Part shown: one piece after another, positions 24,020 to 37,300 of the stretch
Position numbering within the stretch: the first letter of the stretch is position 1
Layout of the letters: the number at the start of each line of letters is the position of its first letter
NCBI RefSeq assembly: GCF_036711975.1
Contig: NW_027248940.1
Coordinates: forward strand, 1,798,001 to 1,862,000
Reading direction: 5' to 3'
Length of the DNA stretch: 64,000 bases
Source of the DNA: Onthophagus taurus
Lineage: Eukaryota; Arthropoda; Insecta; Coleoptera; Scarabaeidae
Made by a program: the position numbers and the translations under genes
Notes under the pieces: model-generated
What the model saw: the letters and a program-made list of their open reading frames with translations, nothing else
The model's database searches: none
Told to the model about the DNA's origin: nothing

Positions 24020-26426
24020 TATATATTTTTTTTTTATATTTACAATTTTCCCCTTAATACATTCTAATATATATTATTAGTATATTATTTTCACCCTCTA
24101 CCCTCTTCCTCCATTTCCATACCCTCGGCCCAATCCTCCCCTCATCCACCTCTTTGTCTCCTCACCCCCACAACCATTCTCATCCATTGTTTCCCCTGTC
24201 TCCCCTCTCCTAAGATCTGCCCTCGGTCCAACTCCTCCTCCCTCAACTCACTGCACCCATTCAACATATGTTCCAACGTTTCCCATTCCTGCCTGCATAG
24301 CCTACACCACCTCTCCTCATCGGCCATCCAATATCTGTTAGCTTTCTCCTCGTTTCCACAACGGAACCTAGCCACCAACTTCTTCCCTTCCTCATCTCCT
24401 TCCCATAACAAGTATCTAGGCAGCCCCTCCGTAATTATGTCCCTGTACCTTTCGTTATACCTCCCCTCTTTTATTTGTGTCCTTCTTTCCTGTCTCTGCA
24501 CATCTCGGTCCCTATCTCTCAACTCCCTCCACATCTCCCTACCCACCCTTCGTCTACTATTTATCTCAGTTACCGAGTAGCCCGCTCGTCTATAATAGTT
24601 GTCTCTGTCTCCTTTCCCATATCTGATCTTTCCCTCTCTAATTTCCCTCCAACACTCCCCCAAGATCTCGCAGTTTGGCCTCCCTTCTATTCTTTCTTCA
24701 TATTTTACTGCTCTCCTGCCCGCCTCCACTCTGACCTTATACACCTTTACCTCTTCCCTCACTATATACCCCGTTGTTTCTCTCGCCACCCCAAGCACCC
24801 GTCTCCAGTATCTAGCTTGCACGTCCTCCAGCATTGCCTGCTCTCTCCATCCCCATACCTCTGCTCCATACATCATCACACTGCTAACCAGACCTTCAAA
24901 CATAATCTTCCTCGCTGCCACATTTCTTCCAAAGACTCTCTTCCCCCAACCCCATACTTGTTCCATCACCTTATTCGCCTTTTTTGCCATAGCTATCACA
25001 TGCGACCCCTCCCTGTTGTCCTCCCTGAACACATACCCCAAGTAAGTATACTCCCTAACCTCCTCGATCTCTTTTCCCTCCCATCTCCAGTTTTCTGTTC
25101 TTTTTCTCCCCCCCTTACAAAACTTCATCATCTTTGTCTTCCCCACATTCACTTCCAGCCCATTCCCCCTAAAATATCTTTCCAATGTCTTTATCATATC
25201 TTTCATCTCCGCCGCTTCTCTCGCCATGACCACGATGTCATCCGCGTATGCTAACATATGCATCTTTCTACCTCCCACCACCAACCCTCCCATTTGCCCC
25301 TTCCCCAATCTATCCTCCAGGTCCGCCGTATACAGTGCAAACAGACTTGGGCTCAGCGGACATCCCTGCCTCAGTCCCTTCGTCGTCCAAAACACGTCGC
25401 TCAGCTTATCTCCCACTTTTATTCTAGCCATAGTCTCCATGTATATTTCCTTCACTCTCGCAATTAGGTGTTCCGTGATCCCCCTCTTCCCCATCTCCTC
25501 CTACAAATCCGCCTTAAAATCTATAAACAGGACGTACAATTTCCCTCCCTTCTTATCCAGCTCTCTATCTGCCAGATGCTTCAACACGTACACGTTCTCG
25601 ATTGCTCCCTTTCCCTTCCGAAAGCCTGCCTGCTCATCCGGCAAAATTTCCCCCAACTGCATCTCCTCCTCCAATCTTCCCAGCAGTATCTTCATGTATA
25701 CCTTGTATGCCGAGTCTAGTAGGTTAATTCCTCTGTAATCTTTTTATATACTGGGCAAATTACCCCCACTTTCCATCCCTCCGGAATCCCACCCCCTCTC
25801 CATACGCTATTCATCCCCTCCAACAACTTCACTCTCACCACCCTTGATGCTTCCAACCATGCCTCGTTCTGGATGCCATCTTCCCCTGGCGCCTTTCCCT
25901 TCTTCAATCCCCTAAGCACTGCTTCCATCTCCTCTTCTGCTATCTCCTCTCCCCCATCTCCCTCATAGCCTCCCAAACCCGTTAGCCTCGTTTCAACCCC
26001 TCCCAATAATCCCATAAACTAACTCTTCCATTCTGTCATGTGTATTTCGCTGGTTATCCTCTCCCTACCCTTCTTTCTCTTTTTCAGATACCTCCAGACC
26101 TCCCCTTCCCTTGTTATCCCTCTAATCTCTGCCGCCTCCTTCTCCCTCAGTTCTGTTTTCTTTCTCCTGCATAACTCTCTGTATCCTCTCGTGGCCTCCC
26201 TATATCTATCCACCCCTATCTTCCCCCGTCTCCATTGCCTCAACCTCCTTCTCGCCTCCCTCTTCGCCTTCTTGCACTCGCCATCATACACTCTCTTTTC
26301 AGTGTTGCCTCCCGCACTACCTGGATAAGTTCTTCCAAACCATTGATCTCTTGTATCTTCTGTTGCCAAGTGTCGAGGTTTCCCCTGTAGAATGCTACCC
26401 CTTCTTCCGACCAGTCTGTCCTGAAT
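24020..26426 (-). mobile_element. Non-LTR retrotransposon inserted in PLE1
   Basis: A 5'-truncated minus-strand LINE flanked by the 15-bp target duplication ACATTTTTAACAATA (24005-24019 and 26427-26441). It contains linker and reverse transcriptase pieces and a long RT/C-terminal frame. Same family as 13843-17435 and 52578-55495, with the same purine-rich coding strand. Confidence 0.9.
24142..26369 (-). pseudogene. LINE reverse transcriptase with intact YADD, broken upstream
   Basis: Frames 26369-26019, 26015-25716 (GKAPGEDGIQNEAWLEA) and 25695-25501 (DEQAGFRKGKGAIENVYVLK, FIDFKADL) are separated by stops or shifts. The last frame, 25494-24142 (450 aa), contains GLRQGCPLSPSLFALYTADL, the catalytic AYADDIVVMA, thumb, EYTYLGYVF, and a C-terminal knuckle (CRLCRQEWETLEHMLNGC). 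The element was probably a young 5'-truncated insertion. The endonuclease is absent. Confidence 0.85.
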
Positions 26427-26435
26427 ACATTTTTA

Positions 26436-27214
26436 ACAATAGTAATTACAAAATAACTGATGGGCTACTCATGGGTATGCCTTTATCTGGTTTATTGTCG
26501 GACATTTTCTTTAACCACTTTGAAACTAATTTTATAATTAACGAGGTTAACCCTTTTGGTAAACATATTTTCAAATGGTTGAGATATGTCGATGATATAT
26601 TTTGTGTTTGGTGGGGGTAATATGGAAGAATTGGACCAGTTTCATAAATACCTTAATGAGTTACACAGTAATCTTAAATTCACTGTTGAACTGGAAAATA
26701 ATAAAACTCTAAATTTCCTAGATCTTAAATTGAATAATTTCGAAAACAAGATTGAGTTTGATATTTATAGAAAACCAACAGCCATTACCACAGTTATTCC
26801 CTACGATGCAAATCACCCTTGATCTCAAAAACTGGGTAGTTTTAGATTTTTCATAAATAGAGCTTTTAAATACCCGTTATCCGAATGTAATACAACAAAA
26901 GAATTAAACTATATTTTTAACGTCGCCAAACTTCATGATTTTAGCTTATCTATCATTAAAAACTTAATACGTAAAATTAATATTACTTTGGATGCGCTTT
27001 ATGTCAAAACACCTAATTCTAAAATATTCAAGTCAATACCTTTTAGTCCCTTGGCTTTATCTACCAAAAATGTCCTTTCTTTTTACAACATTGCTCTGTC
27101 CTTTTCTAATAATTCTTCGCTTAACAATTTAATCTCTAATTACCAATTTAATGATCAAAATAGTGAAGAGTTAAGTGGGATATATCGTGACAATAGTTTC
27201 AATTGCAAATCTGT
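26436..27214 (+). pseudogene. PLE1 reverse transcriptase, 3' part, broken
   Basis: Shows GLLMGMPLSGLLSDIFFNHF, then WLRYVDDIF with the catalytic YVDD, followed by a frameshift at about 26615. NKTLNFLDLKLNNFENKIEF comes next, then a stop at 26821 and further open sequence ending CKSVY at 27214. CKSVY is the start of the GIY-YIG domain, which resumes at 29590 (IGQTGR) beyond the inserted TIR element. Confidence 0.8.
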
Positions 27215-27906
27215 ATACAGGCTGTCCCGTTAAGCGTACGGAGCGGCAGTATCTCTAGAACGGGAAGACCTAGAGGTTTGGGAAAAAAATCCTTATAAGC
27301 AAAGTGACCAAGAGAAATAGCTGGAAATTATTTTGAAGTGCGTAATTCGACCGCTAGGGGGCGTAACTGCCATTGAGAAACATAAAGTTCCCGCTATCTC
27401 ACAAACTTAGACGATGAGCTATAACTTTGACAACATCATTTAATAGCTTGGATAATACCGCATCGCTTTTGTTTTGCGATATTTCTCATATCTGTCATAA
27501 TAAGGGAGGGGGAGGCCAATGCGTTTTCAAATGTTTACATTTTAATATCTTCTAGACCATTCAACCGATTTGAATATTTTCGGTGTTGTTTGAAAAAGCA
27601 TTTTATGCTCTTTTTAAAGATATTTTCAGTAAGACCATCTGCTTTAAAACAAATGAGCTAGAGGACGTTATCAGCAGCGATTACATATTTTTGTGATTTT
27701 TGAAGAAAAGTTAAATGGAACGATACCATTTACTTCACAGACCCATAGTCACCTTAAAATTTGCTAAATTTTAGTGAAAACCGCATCTCGATATCGCCAC
27801 CTGTTCTCGAGTTATAGAAGAAAATGTTAAAAACTCGAGTGCCATCAATCGGATCCAGTTACCTCATCGACAAAAACAAATCACATAACCATGGTAACTG
27901 TAAACA

Positions 27907-28200
27907 TGTCGTTTACTAACGCAGAAGCGTATGATAGAGCGTATGATGAGTTATTTTCAATGTTTCGAACACGATGCAACTGCATGGCAAAAATGTGCAA
28001 TGCAATTACGACAAAGAAAGACATTTTTCTCTAGAAGTGTTTTTAAGATTACGGAAAACTGGCAACGTGTCACATTGGTGCGCAATGCATGGAGTTCCCA
28101 CATAATCTGGAAATTCCGAAAACAATTGTCCACAAGATTCCTCAAGAGAATAATATCTCCACCACGTTGTTTTACATCAGGTCTTAACAGATACCGATTA
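27907..28200 (+). pseudogene. N-terminal transposase fragment inside the TIR element
   Basis: The frame following MSFTNAEAYD is soon shifted. The pieces YFQCFEHDATAWQ and SRSVFKITENWQ resemble the helix-turn-helix start found in the transposase at 58022 (YSKEEMADMVYCYGLADGNA...). No catalytic part follows. This links CAGG-ended foldback elements here to Tc1/mariner-superfamily transposases. Confidence 0.5.
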
Positions 28201-28280
28201 TGATAACAGACTGAACTATTACCATTGAATAAAATCGAAAATTTTTGTTACAACTGGTTTATTTTTAAGTTTAAGTTCAA

Positions 28281-28315
28281 CCTGACATGTTTCGGTCAAA
28301 TGACCATCATCGGAG
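28281..28315 (-). ncRNA. Hammerhead-like core, variant
   Basis: On the minus strand: CCGATGA (T to C in the CUGAUGA box), stem II GGTC/GACC, GAAAC. It lies within a Penelope-like scrap in the loop of the foldback element. The box change probably impairs cleavage. Confidence 0.4.
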
Positions 28316-29587
28316 GTCTACAAGTAATAACATATATTAGAAAAGTACATAGAGAACTAAATATATTAATTGAGGTTATGTTGCCAAAAACATTGAAATT
28401 ATTCAACAATATTACCATTGACTTTTAAATATGATTTGGGCAAATCCAAACCTTTTATCACAAAAGCTATGGATACATGAAGCATCTGTCCACAAGTTGA
28501 TGTAAACTTGCATAATATGCATTCTTGGTTCGAGCAAAACCCACATTGCTTTCACCCCTTTATCTATTGGGTAGACTAAACGACCTGACTTTTCAAGAAA
28601 AACCAATTACCAGGGAAAATATGACAAAACACTAAATACCAGTAGAAACGTGTCCAGGGCCGAGACTTAAGCAGCGCTTTTTTTTCGTCGAAACTAGATT
28701 AAATAAATGCATCGAGGTTTATGGAAGGCATTTCGCACATTACTGAGTTATTTTTGCCAAAAATTTAAGTTATTCTAAGTGTTTTGGTTTATTTTGTTTT
28801 ATTATCATTGTTAATGTTTCATTGATCCGTTGGCTTTTCAACACGCCTCAAAAGTAGTTTTGAAGCAGTTCTAAGCTTGGATAAAGTGTGAAGGAAGGTT
28901 CTAGATAATAAAATTTGTATTCTCTCTTATTTGTTTCTTAAGGTAACTTGATCCGATTAAGATATACGAATTTTTAACATTTTCTTTTATAATTCGAGAA
29001 TGGATGGAGATATCGAGATGCGGTTTTCACTAATATTTAGCAAATTTTATGGTGATTAACTGTCTGTGAAGTAAATAGTACCGTTCCATTTAACTTTTTT
29101 TCAAAAATCACAAAAATATGTAACCGCTGCAGGTAACGCCCTCTAGCTTATTTGTTTTAAACCAAGCGGTCTTACTGAAAATATCTTTTAAAAAAGCATA
29201 AAATGCTCTTTCAAACAAGACCAAAAATATTCAAATCGGTTGAATGGTCCAGAAGATATTAAAATGTAAACATTTGAAAACGCATTGGCCTCCCCCTCCC
29301 TTATTATGACAGATATGAGAAATATCGCAAAACAAAAGCGATGCGGTATTATCCAAGCTACTAAATGATGTTGTCAACGTTATGGCGCATCGTCTAACTT
29401 TCTGAGATAGCGGGAATTTTATGTTTCTCTATGGCAGTTACGCCCCCTAGCGGTCGAATTAAGAACTGCAAAATAATTTCCAGCTATTTCTCTTGCCCAC
29501 TTTGCTTATAAGGATTTTTCCCCCAAACCTCTAGGCCTTACCGTTGTTGAGATACAGCCGCTCCGTACGCTTAACGGGACAACCTGT

Positions 29588-29800
29588 ATATAGGTCAGAC
29601 GGGACGTAAACTGGGCAATAGATTAACAGAGCATAAGTATAAAAGTACCTCCAAAATAAATAAACATATGATTGAAACGGGACACAAAATTAATTTTGAG
29701 AACGTAAAATTATTATATAAATGTGAGAAAGGTTTCAAGATGGACCTCGGAGACTTTTGAATTAACCAAAAATGCTAAAAACAGAGTATACGATTTTGAA
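29588..29800 (+). pseudogene. PLE1 GIY-YIG endonuclease, C-terminal part
   Basis: IGQTGRKLGNRLTEHKYKST continues the CKSVY of 27214, followed by HMIETGHKINFENVKLLYK. This is the GIY-YIG nuclease fold diagnostic of Penelope-like elements (compare VYVGQTGR in PLE2). A stop near 29759 and the split by a foldback element inactivate it. Confidence 0.8.
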
Positions 29801-29960
29801 TGATCAGTTAGACCTAAAAATTTATACCACTCTTTAATGTGCTTACTAAAATTTAAATTCGAATTCTTCATTTCCCGTATCATGATGTTTGTTATTTAAG
29901 TTTTTAATGCGCAGAATCCATTTTTCATTCACGTCTTCTTCGTGGTTGATTGATGTCGCG

Positions 29961-32900
29961 CATTGAGGTCTTATATATAATCTAGAGTGCGTATGCTGTT
30001 GTCCCCACCACGCCAAAAATGAAGCCCAAAAGGTCGCCATGTTGGATGTACCAATTTAGCGGGAAATTCGAAATTCTTATATATACTTATGCAAGAATTT
30101 ACATTATTATAAACTGGAAAGACAGAAAATAATAACCAAAATAAAACATTAATTTTTTATTGATAAATAATTAATTATATAATATTTTAACAGAACTTAA
30201 TAATTTTTAACATAAACTAAGAAGAAAATATTACCTTTTGCTTATAGATAATTGTTAGTTTATTTTAAAAGAACTAAACATTCCTTAATAATAAATTTTA
30301 CTTGAACTTCAATTGTTAATTTCAAATCAAGTAACCAGAAACATTTTATGGACTGTTGTAAATAATCTTCCAACCTACCAAATTATAAAAATATATGTGA
30401 AACAAGAAGAATTCGAAAACCTACAACAAAAATAAAACTTTAATAAGAATAACAACATAAAAAATAAAAGAATATTAAAAAATATTATTACTGATTATGA
30501 AATAATAATAATTTGTTAAATTTATTTCTGAGAGGACGACCTTTTGCATTTAAATTAAAACATTTATTAATGTAATGTAATCTTATTCTAATATATACTG
30601 CAGCAATTTCCTTTATCAATTGAATTATATGTTGTGAGGGCAAGTCTTGATCTAATACATGAAATTTTAAATTGTGAAAAACGGATGAATATACATCTGA
30701 AAAAACAATATTTGTTAAATGTATGAGTACATGTTCGTCTCCTGGGGGTGTATCTCGATTTTGACTTATTTTTTGGCAAAGTTTTTCAGCACTTTTGCAC
30801 ACTGTTAATGTGTCCAAGCTGGGATATACCAGTTTTCCGTTACATTTAAAGGAAATAAATGAAAAATCAGGTAAATTTTTGTTCTTTTCTTCTATTAATG
30901 CAGATCGACATTCAAGGCATCGAATTTTCTCGGTTAATTTTCGTGCAACAAAACCTCCAATGTACGCAACAACATTGTCTACATATTGAGACAAATGTGC
31001 GAAGTTTGGCATATCCTGGTCTAGAGAGAAATCATCAAATAATTTATATTTTTTAATAAAGTTATAAGAAGATATTTGTAAATTGTATATTGGTCTACAA
31101 GACGAAATATTTAAAATCGATGTTGAGTCTGCTTTCACGTTACTATTGCTATGTACTAATTGATGATGGATTAACAACCGTTTGTAAGCCGCAGCAAATT
31201 GTTTGGCTGTTGGGTTGTTGTTATAACCTCCTTTACCTCGAATTGCAGAAAAAAACAATTCAAGATGGTCTTGACTAAACTTATATGTGAGGAAATAGCT
31301 AAAAAAAAAATATTATTATATGGTAATTAGATATTGACAGCAGTTACTTTATAGCCGGATTTTCGCAGATGATGTAAGTTTCAAACAGACCAAACAGGCT
31401 GTTAATTAATATCATATACCCTACAAAAGGCGTTTTACGTCGGGAATGAATTAGTAATTGCCCTGAACTTAATTTCAAATTGCTTAAATATTGTAAAGCT
31501 TCCTCTAAAAATGTTCTCCATAAACCAGCATTTTCTTTTCTTATTGAAGCTTTATAGTTCCTGGCAAATGGTGATCTTGAATTAAATGTATCAAATAATC
31601 TAGAACAATAATGTTATTAAAGGTACTGGAAAAGAAACAAAAAATTTGTTACAAACCTATCGCATATTCTAATAAATTTTGTTGTTGCGGAAGAATTTTT
31701 AAATGGATCTAATTGTAGATGAATATTGCAGTAATCTATCGCATCTGCAACGCTTGACGACAGAGTTTGTACAGCCAATCGGACTTTCATTGGTTGTTTA
31801 TCCCAGTCCATATGGGCTTTGCTAAGTTTATTAGCGAAGTGAAGCGGTTCTTTTCTTTGAAAATTGTACAACGCCTCTATGTACGCAACATTTATTTCCT
31901 GTAAGAAATGGTTTTTGAGAAACTGGAATAAAGAATAATTTTGTACGAAAATATACCTGTCCATCTGGATCAATAAACACACGTTGTTGGAAAAATGCGT
32001 TTCGTATTAATTTTATTAAATGACAATTGTCGGGCATGAAATAAATATTCTCATTTTCAACATTAAGACGACTTTGAATGGCGTTTGTATTAAAAGAAAC
32101 CCCAAGAGCTTCTGCTGTTTTTATGTTAGTAACAGGTGAATCACAGGTGAGGGATATTACTTTTACTCCTGTTTGACAAACAAAATCTATTACAATTTTC
32201 GTAATATTTGCTTTTTCTTCCGCATTTAATGTGTTTATTAAAAAATATGCTACAGGTATCTTCCAACTTGCATTCACCGCCACTGCCATGTACACTAGCA
32301 CATTGGTAGCTGCAGGTTTATCATCTTGATTACTAGTTTGTGCACCAAAGGTGCCAAAATCAACAAAACCTACGTTTTTCTTTCCATCAAAATCGATATG
32401 CTTTCTTATAGACATTTCATCAAACATAAGGGAAACAAAAATTTTTTTGTCATCAGAAGCTACATACTGCAGCGCTTTTAGGCCGTCACTACACAGTCCT
32501 GGCTCTCCATTCACGTGAACATACCAGTTTCGGAGTGTTGAGGCATGAGGCAGCGCTTTAAGAAAAGTATTCCGCACATACTCGTAAGCCTTAGATGACA
32601 AAAAATTAAGCGTTAATGCAAATGTCCTTAAATCCGCATCAAACTTTTTTTTAATAGTATAATCATTATTTTTTTGCAAGGCACATCTAGAAAGAAGACT
32701 ATCTAAAACATCTACAAAATATGAAATTATACAAGAACATTTTAATAGAAAAATAGAACAAGTCACCTGAAAAGGAATGTTCTAAAATATTTTCTGTTAT
32801 TGACGAAATTTTACCAGTTTGTTTCAAATTATTTAATAGTGCTTTGCCATTACAGACTTTCTTTTTCTGATGTCTCAAATTTTGCTGAAGCAAATGAATT

Positions 32901-34101
32901 TTTTTCTTGTAAAAAACAATTTTTTTTCTTAACATCTGTACTTCGTTATATAATTTTTCATCATTAATGCAGTAGGTATGGTCTAAAGCGACTCTTCGCC
33001 TTTTTTCTGAAATCTAAATCGTGCACTTGTGACTATGTGGTTATTGCGTGTAGATCTAAATAACTTTCTTACATCAGGTTCGTTATCGAATGACAGCTTA
33101 AGATTCCGCTTTAATTGGAATCTGTTACTTTTAACCCTAGAACTTTTAGGTGTATGCCAATTGCCCTATATAATAACAAGTTATTGAAGATGTGTGAAAC
33201 ATATTAGATTATGCTCAACATGCTGCAGAATATACTTACACAAATGTACATATATTCACATAAATATAGGTTAAAAATAATTGATCTACTTACGTTCAAG
33301 CTAAAGCATTGCTAAGTACTTATTTAACTACCTACCTAATGTATATTAATCACATTAAAATACCTACACACTTTATTGTCAAGTGTTCTTGATTGTAAAT
33401 TAAAATTTATTCTTTTTTGAAGTAAACTAAAATAAATTCTTAAAATAAATAACATAAAATATATTCTTGTTGGATTAGATTTCAAGGTGTATTCAAACAA
33501 ATCTTCACTAACCTGTATTTTTGTCGGTACACAACCTAATTTCACTCGAACATTAGGCCCCGACTTGTCCAAACTCTCATTATTAAAATGATCACTACAA
33601 ATAAAAATAGTTTTTACAGTGCGCTTTACATTCCCTTCCAAAACTTCTATCCACTTTCTCTTCAAAATCGCATCGTCTGGAATTCTAAATAAATAAAAAC
33701 AGAATTGTGAACAGAATTATTTACAAGGTTATTTACATTCCGAAAGTAGCAACTTACTGGTGAAACGTAATATTTTTGTTTTTATACGAATTTTTACAAG
33801 TGATAACACTACATGTTCGTCCCATGCTTGCTAAAATTTGTCCTAGAAAACACAATAACACAAACCAAACACAACACTGGAAAACCTGGAAAATAGCGAC
33901 GTATCCAAATACGAAACCGTATACGAAACTACAAAAGTGACGTTTATGAGAATTTTGAGGTTATAATGGGTTATAATTCTAGGGACAAGAGAGATTTGAA
34001 ACTATAGCTAAGTTCAGGTCGGTACATCCAACATGTCCGACTTTCTGATTACCCCCACCACCACCACATACGCACTCTAGATTATATATAAGACCTCAAT
34101 G
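29961..34101 (-). mobile_element. P element, left copy, apparently complete
   Basis: 4141 bp with terminal inverted repeats beginning CATTGAGGTCTTATATATAA (about 35 bp) and an 8-bp target duplication ATGTCGCG at 29953-29960 and 34102-34109. It is the mirror image of the copy at 34326-38466 and appears identical in every frame. The host site is the 3' part of PLE1. 8-bp duplications and a THAP-domain transposase are hallmarks of P elements. Confidence 0.93.
30488..33825 (-). CDS. P-element transposase with THAP domain (left copy)
   Basis: Same gene as at 34602-37939, on the minus strand; each coordinate x of the right copy corresponds to 68427-x. The eight exons join to 880 codons (879 aa). 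It catalyses excision and integration of the element after binding its ends through the N-terminal THAP zinc finger. No stop or shift is seen within the deduced exons. The gene reads towards the outer left end of the pair, so the two P-element genes are divergent. Confidence 0.85.
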
Positions 34102-34109
34102 ATGTCGCG

Positions 34110-34325
34110 TCGTAAATTATAATGTAGTTGTTTATTTGTAGTCATCCGGATTTTTAATATGTTATTAATTTTATTAGTTCATGTAAGTTTTATAATGTTC
34201 CCTTTTAGTGTTTTTTTCAACGATATTTTTTATTTTATTTTTATTTCAGAAACGTTGTCAAAAATTCTCTTCTTATTTTATGTATTTTACCTTGCCGAAA
34301 GTGACTTTTCTTTTAACAAATTTAC
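34110..34325. other. PLE1 segment between the two P elements
   Basis: The 216 bp left between the P elements are PLE1 3' sequence; the last part matches the inverted terminal repeat at 23900-23955. The final 8 bases AAATTTAC are the left target duplication of the right P element. No gene. Confidence 0.8.
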
Positions 34326-37300
34326 CATTGAGGTCTTATATATAATCTAGAGTGCGTATGTGGTGGTGGTGGGGGTAATCAGAAAGTCGGACATGTTGGA
34401 TGTACCGACCTGAACTTAGCTATAGTTTCAAATCTCTCTTGTCCCTAGAATTATAACCCATTATAACCTCAAAATTCTCATAAACGTCACTTTTGTAGTT
34501 TCGTATACGGTTTCGTATTTGGATACGTCGCTATTTTCCAGGTTTTCCAGTGTTGTGTTTGGTTTGTGTTATTGTGTTTTCTAGGACAAATTTTAGCAAG
34601 CATGGGACGAACATGTAGTGTTATCACTTGTAAAAATTCGTATAAAAACAAAAATATTACGTTTCACCAGTAAGTTGCTACTTTCGGAATGTAAATAACC
34701 TTGTAAATAATTCTGTTCACAATTCTGTTTTTATTTATTTAGAATTCCAGACGATGCGATTTTGAAGAGAAAGTGGATAGAAGTTTTGGAAGGGAATGTA
34801 AAGCGCACTGTAAAAACTATTTTTATTTGTAGTGATCATTTTAATAATGAGAGTTTGGACAAGTCGGGGCCTAATGTTCGAGTGAAATTAGGTTGTGTAC
34901 CGACAAAAATACAGGTTAGTGAAGATTTGTTTGAATACACCTTGAAATCTAATCCAACAAGAATATATTTTATGTTATTTATTTTAAGAATTTATTTTAG
35001 TTTACTTCAAAAAAGAATAAATTTTAATTTACAATCAAGAACACTTGACAATAAAGTGTGTAGGTATTTTAATGTGATTAATATACATTAGGTAGGTAGT
35101 TAAATAAGTACTTAGCAATGCTTTAGCTTGAACGTAAGTAGATCAATTATTTTTAACCTATATTTATGTGAATATATGTACATTTGTGTAAGTATATTCT
35201 GCAGCATGTTGAGCATAATCTAATATGTTTCACACATCTTCAATAACTTGTTATTATATAGGGCAATTGGCATACACCTAAAAGTTCTAGGGTTAAAAGT
35301 AACAGATTCCAATTAAAGCGGAATCTTAAGCTGTCATTCGATAACGAACCTGATGTAAGAAAGTTATTTAGATCTACACGCAATAACCACATAGTCACAA
35401 GTGCACGATTTAGATTTCAGAAAAAAGGCGAAGAGTCGCTTTAGACCATACCTACTGCATTAATGATGAAAAATTATATAACGAAGTACAGATGTTAAGA
35501 AAAAAAATTGTTTTTTACAAGAAAAAAATTCATTTGCTTCAGCAAAATTTGAGACATCAGAAAAAGAAAGTCTGTAATGGCAAAGCACTATTAAATAATT
35601 TGAAACAAACTGGTAAAATTTCGTCAATAACAGAAAATATTTTAGAACATTCCTTTTCAGGTGACTTGTTCTATTTTTCTATTAAAATGTTCTTGTATAA
35701 TTTCATATTTTGTAGATGTTTTAGATAGTCTTCTTTCTAGATGTGCCTTGCAAAAAAATAATGATTATACTATTAAAAAAAAGTTTGATGCGGATTTAAG
35801 GACATTTGCATTAACGCTTAATTTTTTGTCATCTAAGGCTTACGAGTATGTGCGGAATACTTTTCTTAAAGCGCTGCCTCATGCCTCAACACTCCGAAAC
35901 TGGTATGTTCACGTGAATGGAGAGCCAGGACTGTGTAGTGACGGCCTAAAAGCGCTGCAGTATGTAGCTTCTGATGACAAAAAAATTTTTGTTTCCCTTA
36001 TGTTTGATGAAATGTCTATAAGAAAGCATATCGATTTTGATGGAAAGAAAAACGTAGGTTTTGTTGATTTTGGCACCTTTGGTGCACAAACTAGTAATCA
36101 AGATGATAAACCTGCAGCTACCAATGTGCTAGTGTACATGGCAGTGGCGGTGAATGCAAGTTGGAAGATACCTGTAGCATATTTTTTAATAAACACATTA
36201 AATGCGGAAGAAAAAGCAAATATTACGAAAATTGTAATAGATTTTGTTTGTCAAACAGGAGTAAAAGTAATATCCCTCACCTGTGATTCACCTGTTACTA
36301 ACATAAAAACAGCAGAAGCTCTTGGGGTTTCTTTTAATACAAACGCCATTCAAAGTCGTCTTAATGTTGAAAATGAGAATATTTATTTCATGCCCGACAA
36401 TTGTCATTTAATAAAATTAATACGAAACGCATTTTTCCAACAACGTGTGTTTATTGATCCAGATGGACAGGTATATTTTCGTACAAAATTATTCTTTATT
36501 CCAGTTTCTCAAAAACCATTTCTTACAGGAAATAAATGTTGCGTACATAGAGGCGTTGTACAATTTTCAAAGAAAAGAACCGCTTCACTTCGCTAATAAA
36601 CTTAGCAAAGCCCATATGGACTGGGATAAACAACCAATGAAAGTCCGATTGGCTGTACAAACTCTGTCGTCAAGCGTTGCAGATGCGATAGATTACTGCA
36701 ATATTCATCTACAATTAGATCCATTTAAAAATTCTTCCGCAACAACAAAATTTATTAGAATATGCGATAGGTTTGTAACAAATTTTTTGTTTCTTTTCCA
36801 GTACCTTTAATAACATTATTGTTCTAGATTATTTGATACATTTAATTCAAGATCACCATTTGCCAGGAACTATAAAGCTTCAATAAGAAAAGAAAATGCT
36901 GGTTTATGGAGAACATTTTTAGAGGAAGCTTTACAATATTTAAGCAATTTGAAATTAAGTTCAGGGCAATTACTAATTCATTCCCGACGTAAAACGCCTT
37001 TTGTAGGGTATATGATATTAATTAACAGCCTGTTTGGTCTGTTTGAAACTTACATCATCTGCGAAAATCCGGCTATAAAGTAACTGCTGTCAATATCTAA
37101 TTACCATATAATAATATTTTTTTTTTAGCTATTTCCTCACATATAAGTTTAGTCAAGACCATCTTGAATTGTTTTTTTCTGCAATTCGAGGTAAAGGAGG
37201 TTATAACAACAACCCAACAGCCAAACAATTTGCTGCGGCTTACAAACGGTTGTTAATCCATCATCAATTAGTACATAGCAATAGTAACGTGAAAGCAGAC

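Larger units (their letters stand above)
27213..29590. mobile_element. Foldback TIR element splitting the PLE1 GIY-YIG domain
   Basis: TATACAGGCTGTCCCGTTAA at the left and TTAACGGGACAACCTGTATA at the right are inverted copies with arms of about 620 bp. The insertion lies exactly between the codons of CKSVY and IGQTGR. The loop (about 27880-28780) contains a decayed helix-turn-helix of the insect transposase family (about 27907-28200) and a Penelope scrap with a hammerhead-like core on the minus strand near 28281-28315. Confidence 0.85.

Noticed and set aside
24475-25738. Open frames on the + strand across the LINE in PLE1, and the minus frames across 52753-55431
   Set aside because: Antisense shadows of reverse transcriptase frames that carry clear motifs on the other strand.
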